From NCBI GenBank assembly GCA_009602725.1, contig WELB01000022.1, positions 1,065,579 to 1,090,395 of the forward strand: a DNA stretch of 24,817 nt, in the 5' to 3' direction. The position numbers and the translations under genes were made by a program. Below the pieces are notes generated by a model. It was not told the origin of the DNA. It searched no databases and was given only the letters and a program-made list of their open reading frames with translations. This stretch comes from Spirogloea muscicola (lineage: Eukaryota; Streptophyta; Zygnematophyceae; Spirogloeales; Spirogloeaceae). Shown in pieces: positions 1-6,895 of the stretch; position 1 is the stretch's first letter, and every line of letters starts with the position of its first letter.

Positions 1-425
1 CATGGGAGTCCACCGGCTCCCCATGGAAGCGGCGGACAATGGCGTGGCGTGAGAGCTGGTTGAGCAGCTCGAGCCACCGAGCGCCCAGCGCCCCGTGCGT
101 ATCGATGGCGAGCGGGAAGAAGTCGTCTACCCGCGGGTGATCTGCTTATTTTAGCTCCTTGGCCCGAGCGGCGCAGGCTACCGCATACCCAGCCTTGGTG
201 GCACACTGGGTTGGGTGTGAGCGGTCATAGGAGTCGGTGGTCACCACGTCCAGGAGAAGACGTGGCCCGCCTGCCGGTGGGGTGGCCACAAGGTCCACGC
301 GACGAGCGTGGAGACCGTCGGCCCGTTGCTGGAGCGGCATGACGGCAGAGTTCTCGGCTGCCACCGAGAAGCCCGCCTCCACAAGGATGCCATGCATCGC
401 ATCGCATCGCATGCATCGCATTTTC
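1..425 (-). pseudogene. Retroelement ORF C-terminal fragment, open at the window edge
   Basis: Read on the minus strand, this encodes the middle of the recurring coding tail: DAMHGILVEAGFSVAAEN, then RADGLHARRVDLVATPP, GGPRLLLDVVTTD and AGYAVACAARAKELK. An in-frame TAA follows, and then DDFFPLAIDTHGALGARW. The alignable order matches the copies at 7,052-7,930 and 8,485-9,111. The conserved acidic residues in LLLDVV and LAIDTHG, flanking the lysine of ARAKE, resemble a PD-(D/E)XK-like nuclease layout, but the motif is not canonical and I treat that as a possibility. The copy lacks the zinc-finger part, beginning instead at a GCATC microsatellite, and its 3' end runs off the window. The stop and missing start make it a pseudogene. 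Family homology is solid; the biochemical role is inference. Confidence 0.8.
389..421. repeat. GCATC/GCAT microsatellite
   Basis: Iterated ATCGC units with interspersed ATGC units mark the 5' break of the minus-strand retroelement fragment beside it. The repeat replaces what should be the segment with the R-x-x-H-x-x-L-R-D-A motif. Confidence 0.8.
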
Positions 426-441
426 AGGCCCCTCCTTCATT

Positions 442-560
442 GTGGCCCCTTCGACCTTTGTCAATTCTTTTCGGGCTGGTTTTTCACAGCCTTGCCCCCA
501 TTGGGAGAGCCACTTCTCCTCCTGCCAGCCCCTCTTCTCTATGGGCGCGCACTTTGTTGT
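442..560 (+). repeat. Two adjoining 3' tails (type C then type A)
   Basis: The first tail reads CTTCGACCTTTGTCAATTC, then GGGCTGG-TTTTTCA-CAGCC, then CCCCCATTGGGAGAGCCAC. It runs directly into the second half of a type A tail (GCCAGCCCCTC, then TATGGGCGCGCACTTTG). No coding tail precedes either one, so both are extreme 3'-end truncations. This pair sets the pattern of end-to-end tails seen through the window. Confidence 0.8.
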
Positions 561-579
561 GAGATTGAACGACTCTTCC

Positions 580-650
580 AGTAGGGTTATGGCTGTGTTT
601 CAAAGTGGCTGTGTTTCAAAGTGGCTCTCCCAATTGGGGCAAGGCTGTAA
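580..650 (-). repeat. Partial minus-strand tails with a 16-bp tandem duplication
   Basis: GGCTGTGTTTCAAAGT occurs twice in tandem at 591-606 and 607-622. It is followed by the reverse complement of a type C tail (GTGGCTCTCCCAATTGGGGC, then AAGGCTGT). The GGGCTGG half of the stem is lost. Confidence 0.65.
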
Positions 651-800
651 GAAGAAGATTCATCACCCGGTTGGGGATGACTTCGCGGCCTTTGCGATCG
701 ACGTACACGGGGCCTACGGCAGTAGGCCCTCGTTCGTCAGGGGGATAATTTTCCGGCAGCTAGTCTGTCGGATTTGAGGCTTCTCACTCGTAACTACTGA
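649..800 (+). pseudogene. Retroelement C-terminal fragment with internal deletion
   Basis: The plus strand reads HHPVGDDFAAFAIDVHGAYG and then jumps to the extreme C-terminus. Reading the end in the shifted frame gives PAASLSDLRLLTRNY followed by TGA at 798-800. About 80-90 residues found between these segments in copies such as 8,485-9,111 are missing, so this is an internally deleted fragment. The C-terminal SDLRLLTRxY matches the copy ending at 7,052, and the two 3' UTRs are also alike (GAGTGGTCCATCCT), placing both in one subfamily. There is no usable start. The acidic DVHG motif remains, but no functional protein is expected. Confidence 0.75.
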
Positions 801-965
801 GTGGTCCATCCTCCCCCGTTCTGACATAGCATCTTCAGGCCCCTTCGTAGCTGCTTAGCGCTTTTTAGGCCACTCCGTCATTTGGCCGCTTCAAACCTTT
901 GTCAAGTTTCTTCGAGCTGGCTTTCCACAGCCCTTGCCCCCACTGGGAGTGCCACTTCTTCTACG
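801..965 (+). repeat. 3' UTR and type C tail of the preceding fragment
   Basis: About 90 bp of UTR after the stop (GTGGTCCATCC, then CTTCAGGCCCCTTCGTAGC) lead to the tail CTTCAAACCTTTGTCAAG, GAGCTGGCTTTCCACAGCCC and CCCACTGGGAGTGCCACTTC. The same UTR is present in reverse complement at 6,985-7,051, which supports a real 3' UTR rather than chance sequence. Confidence 0.8.
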
Positions 966-1307
966 GCAGTCGCTGGCTGGCCTCCTGCGGCGGCTTGCCC
1001 GGCAGGCCATTGATCGGCGGGCGGGTTAGCCAAGGGAAGTGCCGGGCTTCAACGCTGCCGGCTCGCTCGCTTAGGTCTTTCGCATTCGGCTCTCCGTCTC
1101 TATGCAGCGCTCTCTGGTTTTTAGGGTTTAGGCTCTCTGGCTCTTTGGCTCTCTGGCTCTCTGGCTCACGCAGTTCAAACGCGTGCCGGCCGCGCTATGT
1201 GCCGGCACGTGCCGGCCCCGCCGGCTGCTGCCTCAGGGTCTCGCCGGAGTGCTGCTTTTCCTGCAGCGAGTTATTCAGACTTGACGTTGCTCACTCGCGG
1301 CTACTGA
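963..1307 (+). pseudogene. Retroelement C-terminal fragment
   Basis: In frame after small corrections, this reads GSRWL, LRRLARQAIDRRAG, a TAG stop, PREVPGFNAAGSLA, another TAG, VFRIRLSVSMQRSL, then an insertion of CTCTCTGG-type repeats. After the insertion come RAGRAM and SYSDLTLLTRGY, with TGA at 1305-1307. Both internal stops fall where sister copies have CAG (Gln), as in RPDQPEE and SLAQVSR. The insertion at about 1,118-1,167 contains a telomere-like TTTAGGGTTTAGG. The fragment starts directly behind the tail of the previous copy, so the two are head to tail. It is a dead copy of the family's last ~110 codons. Confidence 0.8.
1118..1167 (+). repeat. Telomere-like TTTAGGG trace and GGCTCTCT tandem repeat
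   Basis: TTTTTAGGGTTTAGG at 1118-1132 holds just under two plant/green-algal-type telomere units. It is followed by four to five copies of GGCTCTCT or GGCTCTTT. It interrupts the coding tail of the host fragment. Two units are too few to prove telomeric origin. Confidence 0.4.
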
Positions 1308-1440
1308 GCTTCCATATGCATTGTCTCGTGTCTAGTTGTGTAGTTTTCTTTTCGGCACTCTTTTTGGCTTTGGATATTGTCCACTCTCTTTGGGCTGGTT
1401 TGGCCAGCCCTTCTTCTCTACGGGCGCGTCATTCTCTGTA
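1308..1440 (+). repeat. 3' UTR and type A tail
   Basis: A UTR of about 65 bp (CTTCCATATGCATTGTCTCG) is followed by TTTGGATATTGTCCACTC, then GGGCTGGTTTGGCCAGCCC with a perfect stem, then CTCTACGGGCGCG. Sister type A UTR/tails lie at 10,405-10,547 (-) and 18,675-18,824 (-). Confidence 0.8.
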
Positions 1441-1920
1441 AGAAGTCAGCCCGAAATAGCTGACAAGCTTCGAAGGGGCCAGACTATGAAGGAGCCAAGA
1501 AGCGCTATCTCAGAACTGCGGGAGGATGGACCACTCAATAGCTACGAGAGAGGGCTGTGACTGGCCAGCCCAGACAAAGAGAAGTGACTCACCCACTCTC
1601 TCCAAAGGGAGGCAAGGGCTGTGAAACAGCTAGCCCGGACAAGGTCCGAAGGGTCAAAAGCGCTCGCGGAGCTTGGATAGGATAGATCACAAAGAGGCCA
1701 GCCCAAAAGAGAAAGCGCTACCATTCTGACAGCAGTGGCTTTGAGAAGGCGGCCCAAAAGAAAAGACAAGGTCTAGAGAGGGCGGGGGGAATAAGAAAGT
1801 GGAAGAAGCCGCTTCCACAAACACTCCTCCAGTAAGAGAAGGACGCTCCCATGAGAGAGCAATGGCTGGAAGAGGCCAGCCCACAAAAGAAGAATGAACA
1901 AAGGTCGAATGGGCCAAGGG
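1434..1920 (-). repeat. Cluster of minus-strand 3' tails
   Basis: At least four complete or partial tails face left. They lie near 1,434-1,475 (TCAGCCCGAAATAGCTGAC), 1,555-1,640 (GGCTGTGACTGGCCAGCCC and then AGGCAAGGGCTGTGAAAC), 1,690-1,790 (AGAGGCCAGCCCAAAAGAG and AAGGCGGCCCAAAAGAAAAG) and 1,830-1,915 (GCTCCCATGAGAGAGCAATG, then GAGGCCAGCCCAC). A 3' UTR fragment with GGAGGATGGACCACTCAATAG sits at about 1,520-1,545. No coding sequence is recognisable between them. Confidence 0.7.
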
Positions 1921-1965
1921 AAACCGCTATAGCTAGCACATATGGTTTCAAGCAGCTACGCACAC

Positions 1966-2345
1966 TTAGTAACCCCTGCGAAGCAGCCGCAGGTCGGAGT
2001 AATTGGGCTCCTGGTAGCGGATACCTTGGCCAGGGCCAGAGGCTGCAGCTAGGGCACGACCGGCACGCAGATGCAGCGCGCGAGCCATGCATTTCTGCAG
2101 CAAGACGAACGGCGCATGTAATACAACTGCGCGAGCGAGCCTGCTGCATGGAAGTCCACCGCTCCCCATGAGGTGAGCGGGAGATAGCGTGACACAAGAG
2201 CTGATTGAGCAGCTCGTGCCATCGAGCGCCCAACGCACCGTGGGTGTCGATGGCGAGCTGGAAGTCTTCCTGCGGGTCGTCAGCGAACTTTAAACTCCTT
2301 GGCCCGGGCGGCCCAGGCCACCCCATACCCAGCCTTAGAGGCACA
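1966..2345 (-). pseudogene. Retroelement C-terminal fragment
   Basis: The minus strand encodes KAGYGVAWAARAKEFK, a frameshift, then DDPQEDFQLAIDTHGALGAR and WHELLNQLLCHAISRSPHGE. After further frame changes it ends YSDLRLLRRGY-stop at 1966-1968. It is the closest relative of the fragment at 1-425: both have IDTHGALGARW and an HGE run. The part between HGE and the C-terminus is disordered. The downstream tail at 1,830-1,915 is probably its own. Frameshifts and 5' truncation make it a pseudogene. Confidence 0.75.
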
Positions 2346-2399
2346 TTGCCAGGGTAGAGTAGAGGGCGATGGCTGTGCTTGGCGAGGCCAGAATTGAAT

Positions 2400-2760
2400 G
2401 GAATATGAGAAAGAAAATGCTCTTCTTCATTAGGTTATAGCTGTGAGAGACCAGCCCAGAAAAGAATTGAGCACTTCAAAGGGGGCGTGGGCCGTGAAAA
2501 GCCGGCCCAGAAAGAAAAGACCAAGTCCAAAAGGCGAAAGGCTAAAATGGCAACAGCTATGCAAGCAACCACAGCAAGTGGGAGCTTAGTAAAGCCGAGC
2601 AGCACCCGCAAGTCGGAAGAAGGACGGTAGTGACAATTGAGCTCTTCCAAAGGAGGGGGCTGCGACAAAGAAGGAGCAGATAAAGGCAGGCCGGAAAGAA
2701 AGAACAGGGTTCGAAGGGCTGAAAGGCGCCAAGAGCACAAAGCTATGCAATTGTAACGTC
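2400..2760 (-). repeat. Minus-strand tails with a remnant of the C-terminal codons
   Basis: Tails lie near 2,412-2,465 (GGTTATAGCTGTGAGAGACC, then AGCCC), 2,466-2,535 (GGGCCGTGAAAAGCCGGCCC) and 2,640-2,745 (GAGCTCTTCCAAAGGAGG, then AGGCCGGAAAG). At about 2,580-2,625 the minus strand reads SDLRVLLGFTK, a damaged form of the SDLLLLTRGY C-terminus, so one tail still carries its last codons. Confidence 0.65.
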
Positions 2761-2794
2761 TTTCCTGTTTGGGAGAACCAAACGGCACCGGTAA

Positions 2795-2960
2795 GCGGCT
2801 TCACGCGCGGCTTCACGCGCGCCACACGCCAGTCACGCGCTTCACGCGCCAGGGACGCGCGGCATGCGCCAGTCCCCAGGACTTGTGTACCGTTCGTCAG
2901 GCTCGCGCCACGCGAGCCCGCACCTTGCGCGTCACGCGCCAGTCGTAGCCCCATTGTGCG
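2795..2960. repeat. GC-rich block of TTCACGCGC / CACGCGCC repeats
   Basis: GGCTTCACGCGC occurs twice, followed by further CACGCGC units. The block lies immediately upstream of the head at 3,007-3,420. A similar CGCGTCA-rich block lies upstream (on the minus strand) of the related head at 4,757-4,360. By position it could be a promoter or 5' UTR of the composite element; that is inference only. Confidence 0.55.
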
Positions 2961-3006
2961 GGTCCGCTCCTCCGGGGGCCGGACCATGGGGCTACCCTCG
3001 TCACAA

Positions 3007-3420
3007 CCTCGGGGGAGCGGTGGCAGGTGGAACGCTACAACTAGCAGGCCGAGGCCAAACTCCTCAGTCGGACCAGTGACGCCCGGAGAGAGGCATAACC
3101 CTGCTTGCCTGCTGTCGCAGCCGCCGCCCCAGCTCTGCTGCTGCCGTCTGCTGCCCAGCCCGTCACCGCAGCCCGTCACTGCGGACATCGCCGGCTCTCC
3201 GTAAGTGCCACGGTTGCGCCCCATCTGGGGCCAGCTGCCAATTCCAGACCCCCTGTAGAGTCGCCGCCTTCTGGCGGCGCCTCAGGGTAAGACTTCCGCT
3301 GTGCTATTTGATGCACTTGAGTGCACAGTGTGCGTTGGCGCTCCACTCTGTAGGGGGGTAGTGACAAATCCCCCTAGGTCCGAACTCATCAATAAGGACG
3401 TACTGTCCCCTAACTGCGTG
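3007..3420 (+). mobile_element. 'Head' of a composite non-autonomous retroelement, copy 1
   Basis: This segment is homologous, in inverted orientation, to 4,757-4,360. Shared blocks in order are: CGGGGGAG/GGTGGCA with CTACAA-TAG; GAGAGAGGC with ACCCTGC or GCCCTGC; GTCACTGCGGACATCGCC next to GGCTCTCCG-GTRAGT; GCGCCTCAGGG then AGACTTCCGCTG; a GGGGG...CAAA.CCCC run; and TCAATAAGGACG followed by CCCCTAACTG. The GTAAGT here and GTGAGT in the other copy sit at the same place and look like a conserved 5' splice site. There is no convincing ORF. The coding tail and 3' tail follow, as in the other copy. It is not a gene I recognise. Confidence 0.7.
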
Positions 3421-3584
3421 TATCAGGACGTCACAGTAAGAGACTACAGCAAAGCCCTGAAGATAGGGGCTGTCGTTTGCGGCGGAAAGCCGCAAGTGAG
3501 CTGGGCAAGGGGCTGTCGCAGGCAGGACGATAGTCATAGCCGCGGCAGTGGGCCTGTCGAGGCGCCACCTCGCAGGGACTCAAG

Positions 3585-3744
3585 CGGAGCCCGAGTCATC
3601 ATTACTCCTTCCAATGCTCCCTGGCTCACGCAGTGCACTTGCGGGCAGGCCGGCGCTGTAGCTACTGCTTCTGGGTCTCGTCGGGCTGTCTCTTTTCCAG
3701 CTGCAAGTTACTCCGACTTGCTGCTGCTAACTCGGGGTTACTAA
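3585..3744 (+). pseudogene. Last ~50 codons of the retroelement ORF, copy 1
   Basis: After the head, with about 165 bp of extra sequence between, the C-terminal piece reads SLAHAVHLRAG in one frame. A frame change follows, then ATASGSRRAVSFPAASYS and DLLLLTRGY with TAA at 3742-3744. It corresponds to the end of the coding tail at 8,485-9,111 and to the 50-residue piece at 4,339-4,187. Only the extreme C-terminus is kept, so no nuclease or finger is encoded. Confidence 0.75.
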
Positions 3745-3890
3745 GCTCCCATTCCTGTAGTCTCGTGCATAATTGTGTGATTTAGGCGCATTCTGGCTCT
3801 TTGAACCTTGTACATTCGTTTGGGGCCAGCCTTTCACAGCCACTGCCTCGACCTAGAAGAGCTGTTCTTCTATCCAGCCTCTTAGTGCCA
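3745..3890 (+). repeat. 3' UTR and type B tail
   Basis: GCTCCCATTCCTGTAGTCTC leads to TTTGAACCTTGTACATTCG, then GGGGCCAGCCTTTCACAGCC and CTAGAAGAGCTGTTCTTC. It closes composite copy 1 (2,795-3,890). Confidence 0.8.
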
Positions 3891-3904
3891 CGCTTCCCCT
3901 TCTG

Positions 3905-4186
3905 CCGAAGACGGCGAGCCTGTGATGGAGAAGCTGCAGCTCTTCCAAAAACGCAACAGCTCTTTCGATGTAGGCAATGGCTGTGAAAGGCCAGCCCAGA
4001 AAGTGAACAAGGTCAAAGGGCGCAAAATGCACACAGTAGGACTACAGCGAAAAGCAAGTCCTGCAAAAGGCCAGCCCACGAGATTTTGACAAGGATCCAA
4101 AGGGGGAAGGCGCGCGGTGCGCATGAAATTGAAAGGGAGACAATTTCTGGCCTTACAACCGGGTAATGAGCTGGCTAAGGGGGCCT
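3905..4186 (-). repeat. 3' UTR and two type B tails (minus strand)
   Basis: Reading leftwards from the stop at 4187: a UTR of about 90 bp (containing ATTTCATGCGCACCG), then TGGATCCTTGTCAAAATCTC with GGGCTGGCCTTTTGCAGG at about 4,095-4,050. A second tail lies at about 4,020-3,960 (GGGCTGGCCTTTCACAGCC, CGAAAGAGCTGTTGCG). The UTR block ATTTCATGCGCACCG recurs in minus orientation near 15,885-15,900. Confidence 0.75.
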
Positions 4187-4339
4187 CTAATATCCCCGAG
4201 CGAGCACATGCATATCTGACAAGCTATTCTGAGGAGCCAAACCACCACCACGGAAGCCGTTAGCCTGGGCTAATGCACGTTCAGCACCCTGGTCTATCGC
4301 GAGTGCCTGGGAGCGCTGCAGAATCAATGATAGCCGCAT
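4187..4339 (-). pseudogene. Clean 50-codon C-terminus of the retroelement ORF, copy 2
   Basis: An uninterrupted minus-strand reading frame encodes 50 residues plus TAG: MRLSLILQRSQALAIDQGAE, then RALAQANGFRGGG, LAPQNSLSD and MHVLARGY. It aligns end to end with the last 50 residues of family A copies (MRLSVSFQRSLAHAVHLRAG to SDLLLLTRGY), although only about half the residues agree. The ATG at 4339 is conserved as an internal Met, so this need not be a true start. It lies about 20 bp after the head at 4,360-4,757. Because it is uninterrupted, a short peptide cannot be excluded, but it is more simply the retained 3' end of an element. Confidence 0.7.
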
Positions 4340-4359
4340 TGTGATGAACCTGACCCTTA

Positions 4360-4757
4360 ACAGCACAGTCAGGGGTCAATCGTCCTTATTGATTTTGGTT
4401 CTGGGGTTTAGAGACAAACCCCCAGCACAGTGAAAGCACCACGTGTGATACGCAGCGGAAGTCTGGCCCTGAGGCGCTGCCGACAGGCAGCGACTCACCT
4501 CTCAGGTACGGGCCAGCGACTGTCCCCAAAGGAGCAGTCACAGTCCTACTCACGGAGAGCCGATGAAGGTCCGCGACGACGGGAGGCGGCGACGGGCTGC
4601 AGCAGAGGGCAGCAGCAGGGCTACGTCGGCGGGCTGCGGCAGCAGGCGGCAGCAGGGCTACGCCTCTCTCTCGCGGGCTTCACTGAGGTTGACCGAGTTG
4701 TCCCCGAGTCGGCTCTCAGCCCTACTTGTAGTGCTTCATGTGCCACCCTCCCCGGGG
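4360..4757 (-). mobile_element. 'Head' of a composite non-autonomous retroelement, copy 2
   Basis: This is the minus-strand counterpart of 3,007-3,420 and has the same block order: CCCCGGGGAGGGTGGCA, CTACAAGTAGG, GAGAGAGGCGTAGCCCTGC, GGCTCTCCGTGAGT, GCGCCTCAGGGCCAGAC, TTCCGCTG, GGGGTTTGTCTC, TCAATAAGGACG and CCCCTGACTG. The GTGAGT splice-donor-like site is at the same position as GTAAGT in copy 1. It also carries a local repeat, GCAGCAGGGCTACG, at about 4,612 and 4,650. The block is followed directly by the 50-codon C-terminus, giving a compact unit of head, C-terminus and tail. Confidence 0.7.
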
Positions 4758-4839
4758 TCTCTGAGAGGCTCGTCTCAGGGCCCACCTTCGGAAAGGCGGG
4801 CCCGACAAGGGGAATCTACTGCGTGGGCAGGCCACGCGG

Positions 4840-4940
4840 CTCCCTTCTTCGTACTTCCCCTGGCCCCTTCTCGTTATTTGTTCAATCTGTTTTGGGCTGG
4901 CTTTTTCCAGCCCCTATCCTCAATGGGCGAGCCCTTTGAT
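4840..4940 (+). repeat. Type D 3' tail
   Basis: TACTTCCCCTGGCCCCTTC, TTTGTTCAATCTG, GGGCTGGCTTTTTCCAGCCC and CTATCCTCAATGGGCGAGCC. The stem is a perfect 7 bp with a 6-nt loop. Near-identical type D tails lie at 9,400-9,490, 16,950-17,040 and 17,965-18,055. It sits, in opposite orientation, between the head of copy 2 and its presumed upstream GC-rich block, so it probably inserted there. Confidence 0.85.
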
Positions 4941-4944
4941 TTCT

Positions 4945-5270
4945 GGAGGCGGCGGCCGTCCTGCGCCGCCGCCGAGTGGCGCCCTGCGGCGCCGGCTTGC
5001 GGCGCCGCCGGTGGGTCACGGGTGTGGCGCGGCGTCACAGGCGCGCCACACGTGTCACATACACGTCATTGCGAGCACGACGGCAGAATCAGGACTATGC
5101 CAAGAAGCTCCGCTCTGGAAGTCCAAAATCCGCTGCATCGGCTGGAGGCGGCGCGCCTGCACGTCATATCGTCAGCAGGCGCGTCACACCGCGGCGCTCT
5201 CGCGCTGTCGCACGCGCGTCGCGCGCGTCAGTCGCGAGCGCGTTAGTGCTTAGCGCTTAAGTCGAAGTTT
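4945..5270. repeat. GC-rich block with CGCGTCA-type repeats
   Basis: Dense CpG, with GGCGCGTCAC, CGCGCGTCAG, GCGGCGCCGC runs and TAGTGCTTAGCGCTTAA at the right edge. In minus orientation it lies upstream of head copy 2, as 2,795-2,960 lies upstream of head copy 1. No credible gene is present. Confidence 0.5.
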
Positions 5271-5334
5271 AGCGTCCCGTAACGGCGGGCACGTTACACG
5301 CAATCCATAGCATGCAACGGGACGCTGGAATGCC

Positions 5335-5600
5335 CTAAGCCATCCGCCCGACTACGTCGGCGGGCATCGACATGCAGTGCCAAGGCGATGGAGGAGGGAA
5401 GACCACTTTGTTCCGTAGCCGCCGTATATGTCCATGGCGCATGGGAAGAAGTGGTCGCCCCGGGGGTGGTCGTTACAGTGCCTCTCCTTCTTCCTCTCCG
5501 CATGATGTATCGCCCAACCTGGCACAGTCGGTGTGGGTGCCCCTGGTTGGATTGCGTCGATGAGAGACGAAAAACGAATAGCACGCAGGCCCTCTCCCAG
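5335..5600 (-). pseudogene. Retroelement C-terminal fragment, subfamily B
   Basis: The minus strand encodes PTRGTHTDCARLGD, changes frame, and continues AERKKERHCNDHPRGDHFFP, CAMDIYGGYGTKW and SSLLHRLG. It parallels ASRGGTHADYAWLGDTHARR and KKRHYRDHTLGDP in the copy at 16,030-16,810, and more distantly the HPVGDEFVPLAVDVHGALG segment of family A. The acidic residue and HG/YG pair (DIYGGYG against DVHGALG) are retained. The C-terminus is lost, the sequence passing into the GC-rich block. At least one frameshift disables it. Confidence 0.7.
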
Positions 5601-5754
5601 TGCCCTCTCCAGTGAGAAAGTAATTTGTGGCATGCACAGCCGCCATGTTGTGGCGCCTGCCCCTTCGCTTTCCGCCACGACGCCTCGCCTGGCTTGGCAG
5701 TCGCGTTTTTCCCGTAAGGGCCTCGGCCCGCCGGCAGACGCAGCCGCACAATAT

Positions 5755-5835
5755 GCACTCGGGAAAATTACAGCAAAAATCAAGTTCCGTTGAGGGCCAG
5801 CCCACGACAGTATGACAATCCTTCCGCACGGCTGT
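5755..5835 (-). repeat. Type B tail variant
   Basis: The minus strand reads AAGGATTGTCATACTGTCGT, GGGCTGGCCCTCAACGG, then TTGATTTTTGCTGTAATTTT. It resembles the tail at 4,095-4,045, which has the same spacing to a GCTGTAGT motif. Confidence 0.6.
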
Positions 5836-5849
5836 GCATCGCCTCCTCG

Positions 5850-6085
5850 GCCTCCACCAACCCTGGCTAAGTGGTGTACAGCGTGTGAGTCATCTGGAGC
5901 GCGTCGTAGATCGGCAGGGCAGACAACCAAGCTGCAGCCCCTGGTGAGGATGCCGAGAGCAGCCGCGCGCGTCCCCGGAGGTCGTCCGAAGGCAAAGGCC
6001 CCATCGCTGTGGTGAATGAGGCCGCATCCACCTCCGCCATGAAGCGAGCTTGGGCCCGGAGGTCGGCCGTACGCGAGAGGTGTGC
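5850..6085 (-). pseudogene. Retroelement ORF fragment upstream of the zinc finger
   Basis: The minus strand encodes VDAASFTTAMGPLPSDDL, RGRARLLSASSPGAAAWL and SALPIYDALQM. This corresponds to ASPGAAAWLCALPLYDALRM in the best copy at 7,052-7,930, and here it extends further upstream. The S-x-x-GAAAWL-x-A-P block before a CxC...HxxxC finger is, from memory, typical of the region following the reverse transcriptase in many eukaryotic retroelement ORFs. It gives the furthest-upstream glimpse of the family's protein in the window. The fragment breaks before the finger and meets a tail at 5,755-5,835. Confidence 0.7.
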
Positions 6086-6089
6086 GAAA

Positions 6090-6150
6090 GGAAATGGCTC
6101 TCCCAATGGAGGCAAGGGCTGTGAACCTCAAGTGGCGAGCCCTTCTTCGG
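6090..6150. repeat. Partial type C tail (-) joined to a partial type D end (+)
   Basis: GGCTCTCCCAATGGAGGC, AAGGGCTGTGAAC is the reverse complement of a type C end. It is followed by GGCGAGCCCTTCTTCGG, the plus-strand end of a type D tail. The plus-strand coding fragment starts immediately afterwards. Confidence 0.6.
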
Positions 6151-6609
6151 CGGGGGGCCCCGGCTCATCGCTGACGTGGTCATCACCGACTGCTTTGATT
6201 CCAGGGGCAGCCCAACGCTCGTCGGAAAAGGCGGGCTACGCAATCCGCCAAGCGGCCGGCGTCAAGGAGCGGAAGTACTCGGATCACCCAGTGGGAGACG
6301 AGTTCGTGCCACTCGCCGTCGACGTCCACGGGGCGTTGGGTTGCGATGGCTTGACCTGCTCCAGCGCCTTGCGCGGCGTGCGGTGGCCCGCCGCCAAGGG
6401 CAGCAGGGCGAGCAGCCTGGGTTCAAAACTGCCGGGTCCCTTGCTCAAGTGTTCCGGATGTGCTTGGCCATTCCTTGCAGAGGTCCCTTGCCTTCGCCGT
6501 CCACTTGCGTGCAGGCCGCACCTTGGCTGCTGCCTCCGGTTTCCATCAGGGTGACATCTATCCGCCTGCAAATTACTCTGACTTGCACTTGCTAAGTCGC
6601 AGTCACTGA
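6145..6609 (+). pseudogene. Retroelement C-terminal copy, near complete from the DVV motif
   Basis: The plus strand encodes FFGGGPRLIADVVITDCF, shifts frame to EKAGYAIRQAAGVKERKYSD, HPVGDEFVPLAVDVHGALG, shifts again to RWLDLLQRLARRAVARR, EQPGFKTAGSLAQVFRM, and after a last shift reads RSLAFAVHLRAGRTLAAASG and NYSDLHLLSRSH with TGA at 6607-6609. All segments are in the family order with little lost, so single-base indels are the main damage. The key acidic residues (IADVV, LAVDVHG) and KERKY are kept. A 3' UTR and type B tail follow. The similar C-terminal coding piece at 17,455-17,610 belongs to the same subfamily. Confidence 0.8.
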
Positions 6610-6760
6610 AAGCCCCCTTGCTGCCGGCTTAGCAATAAGTATCTCGCTTTTGACGCCATTCCGCCCCTCCAGACCTTGTCCATTCTTTTGGGCTAGCCTC
6701 TCACAGCCACCAGTCAATTAGGAAGCGCTGTCTCCTCTCCGTCTTTCTTCTTTGTACCCC
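6610..6760 (+). repeat. 3' UTR and type B tail
   Basis: AAGCCCCCTTGCTGCCGGC, then CAGACCTTGTCCATTC, GGGCTAGCCTCTCACAGCC and ACCAGTCAATTAGGAAGCGC. The same UTR and tail recur at 18,090-18,240 and 18,350-18,470. Confidence 0.8.
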
Positions 6761-6895
6761 TCGCTCCTGCGGTCAACGCCGCTGGGACTGCTGGCGTGGC
6801 ACGTGGCGACGGCGCCAGACAGCCTGGCGTCAACGGGGCCCACGCGGCCCGGAGTCTCGGCACAGCCACCTTGACGCGTGAGTCGTCGGCAAGCC
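6760..6895. other. Unassigned spacer
   Basis: GC-rich stretch with GGCGTGGCACGTGGCGACGG and similar. I see no gene or tail. It separates a plus-strand tail from a minus-strand tail. Confidence 0.4.

Noticed and set aside
2586-3224. 212-codon minus-strand open frame
   Set aside because: It crosses tails, the GC-rich block and the antisense of the head, has no domain, and high GC readily produces long open frames.
3280-3300. GGTAAGAC at 3,287 as a second conserved splice donor in the head
   Set aside because: The aligned position in the other copy reads GGCCAGAC, so GT is not conserved. Only the GTRAGT at about 3,200 is.
5352-6131. 259-codon minus-strand open frame
   Set aside because: It is a patchwork of two retroelement fragments and a tail in mixed frames. 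Only the CAMDIYGGYG part is in the coding frame of the family.
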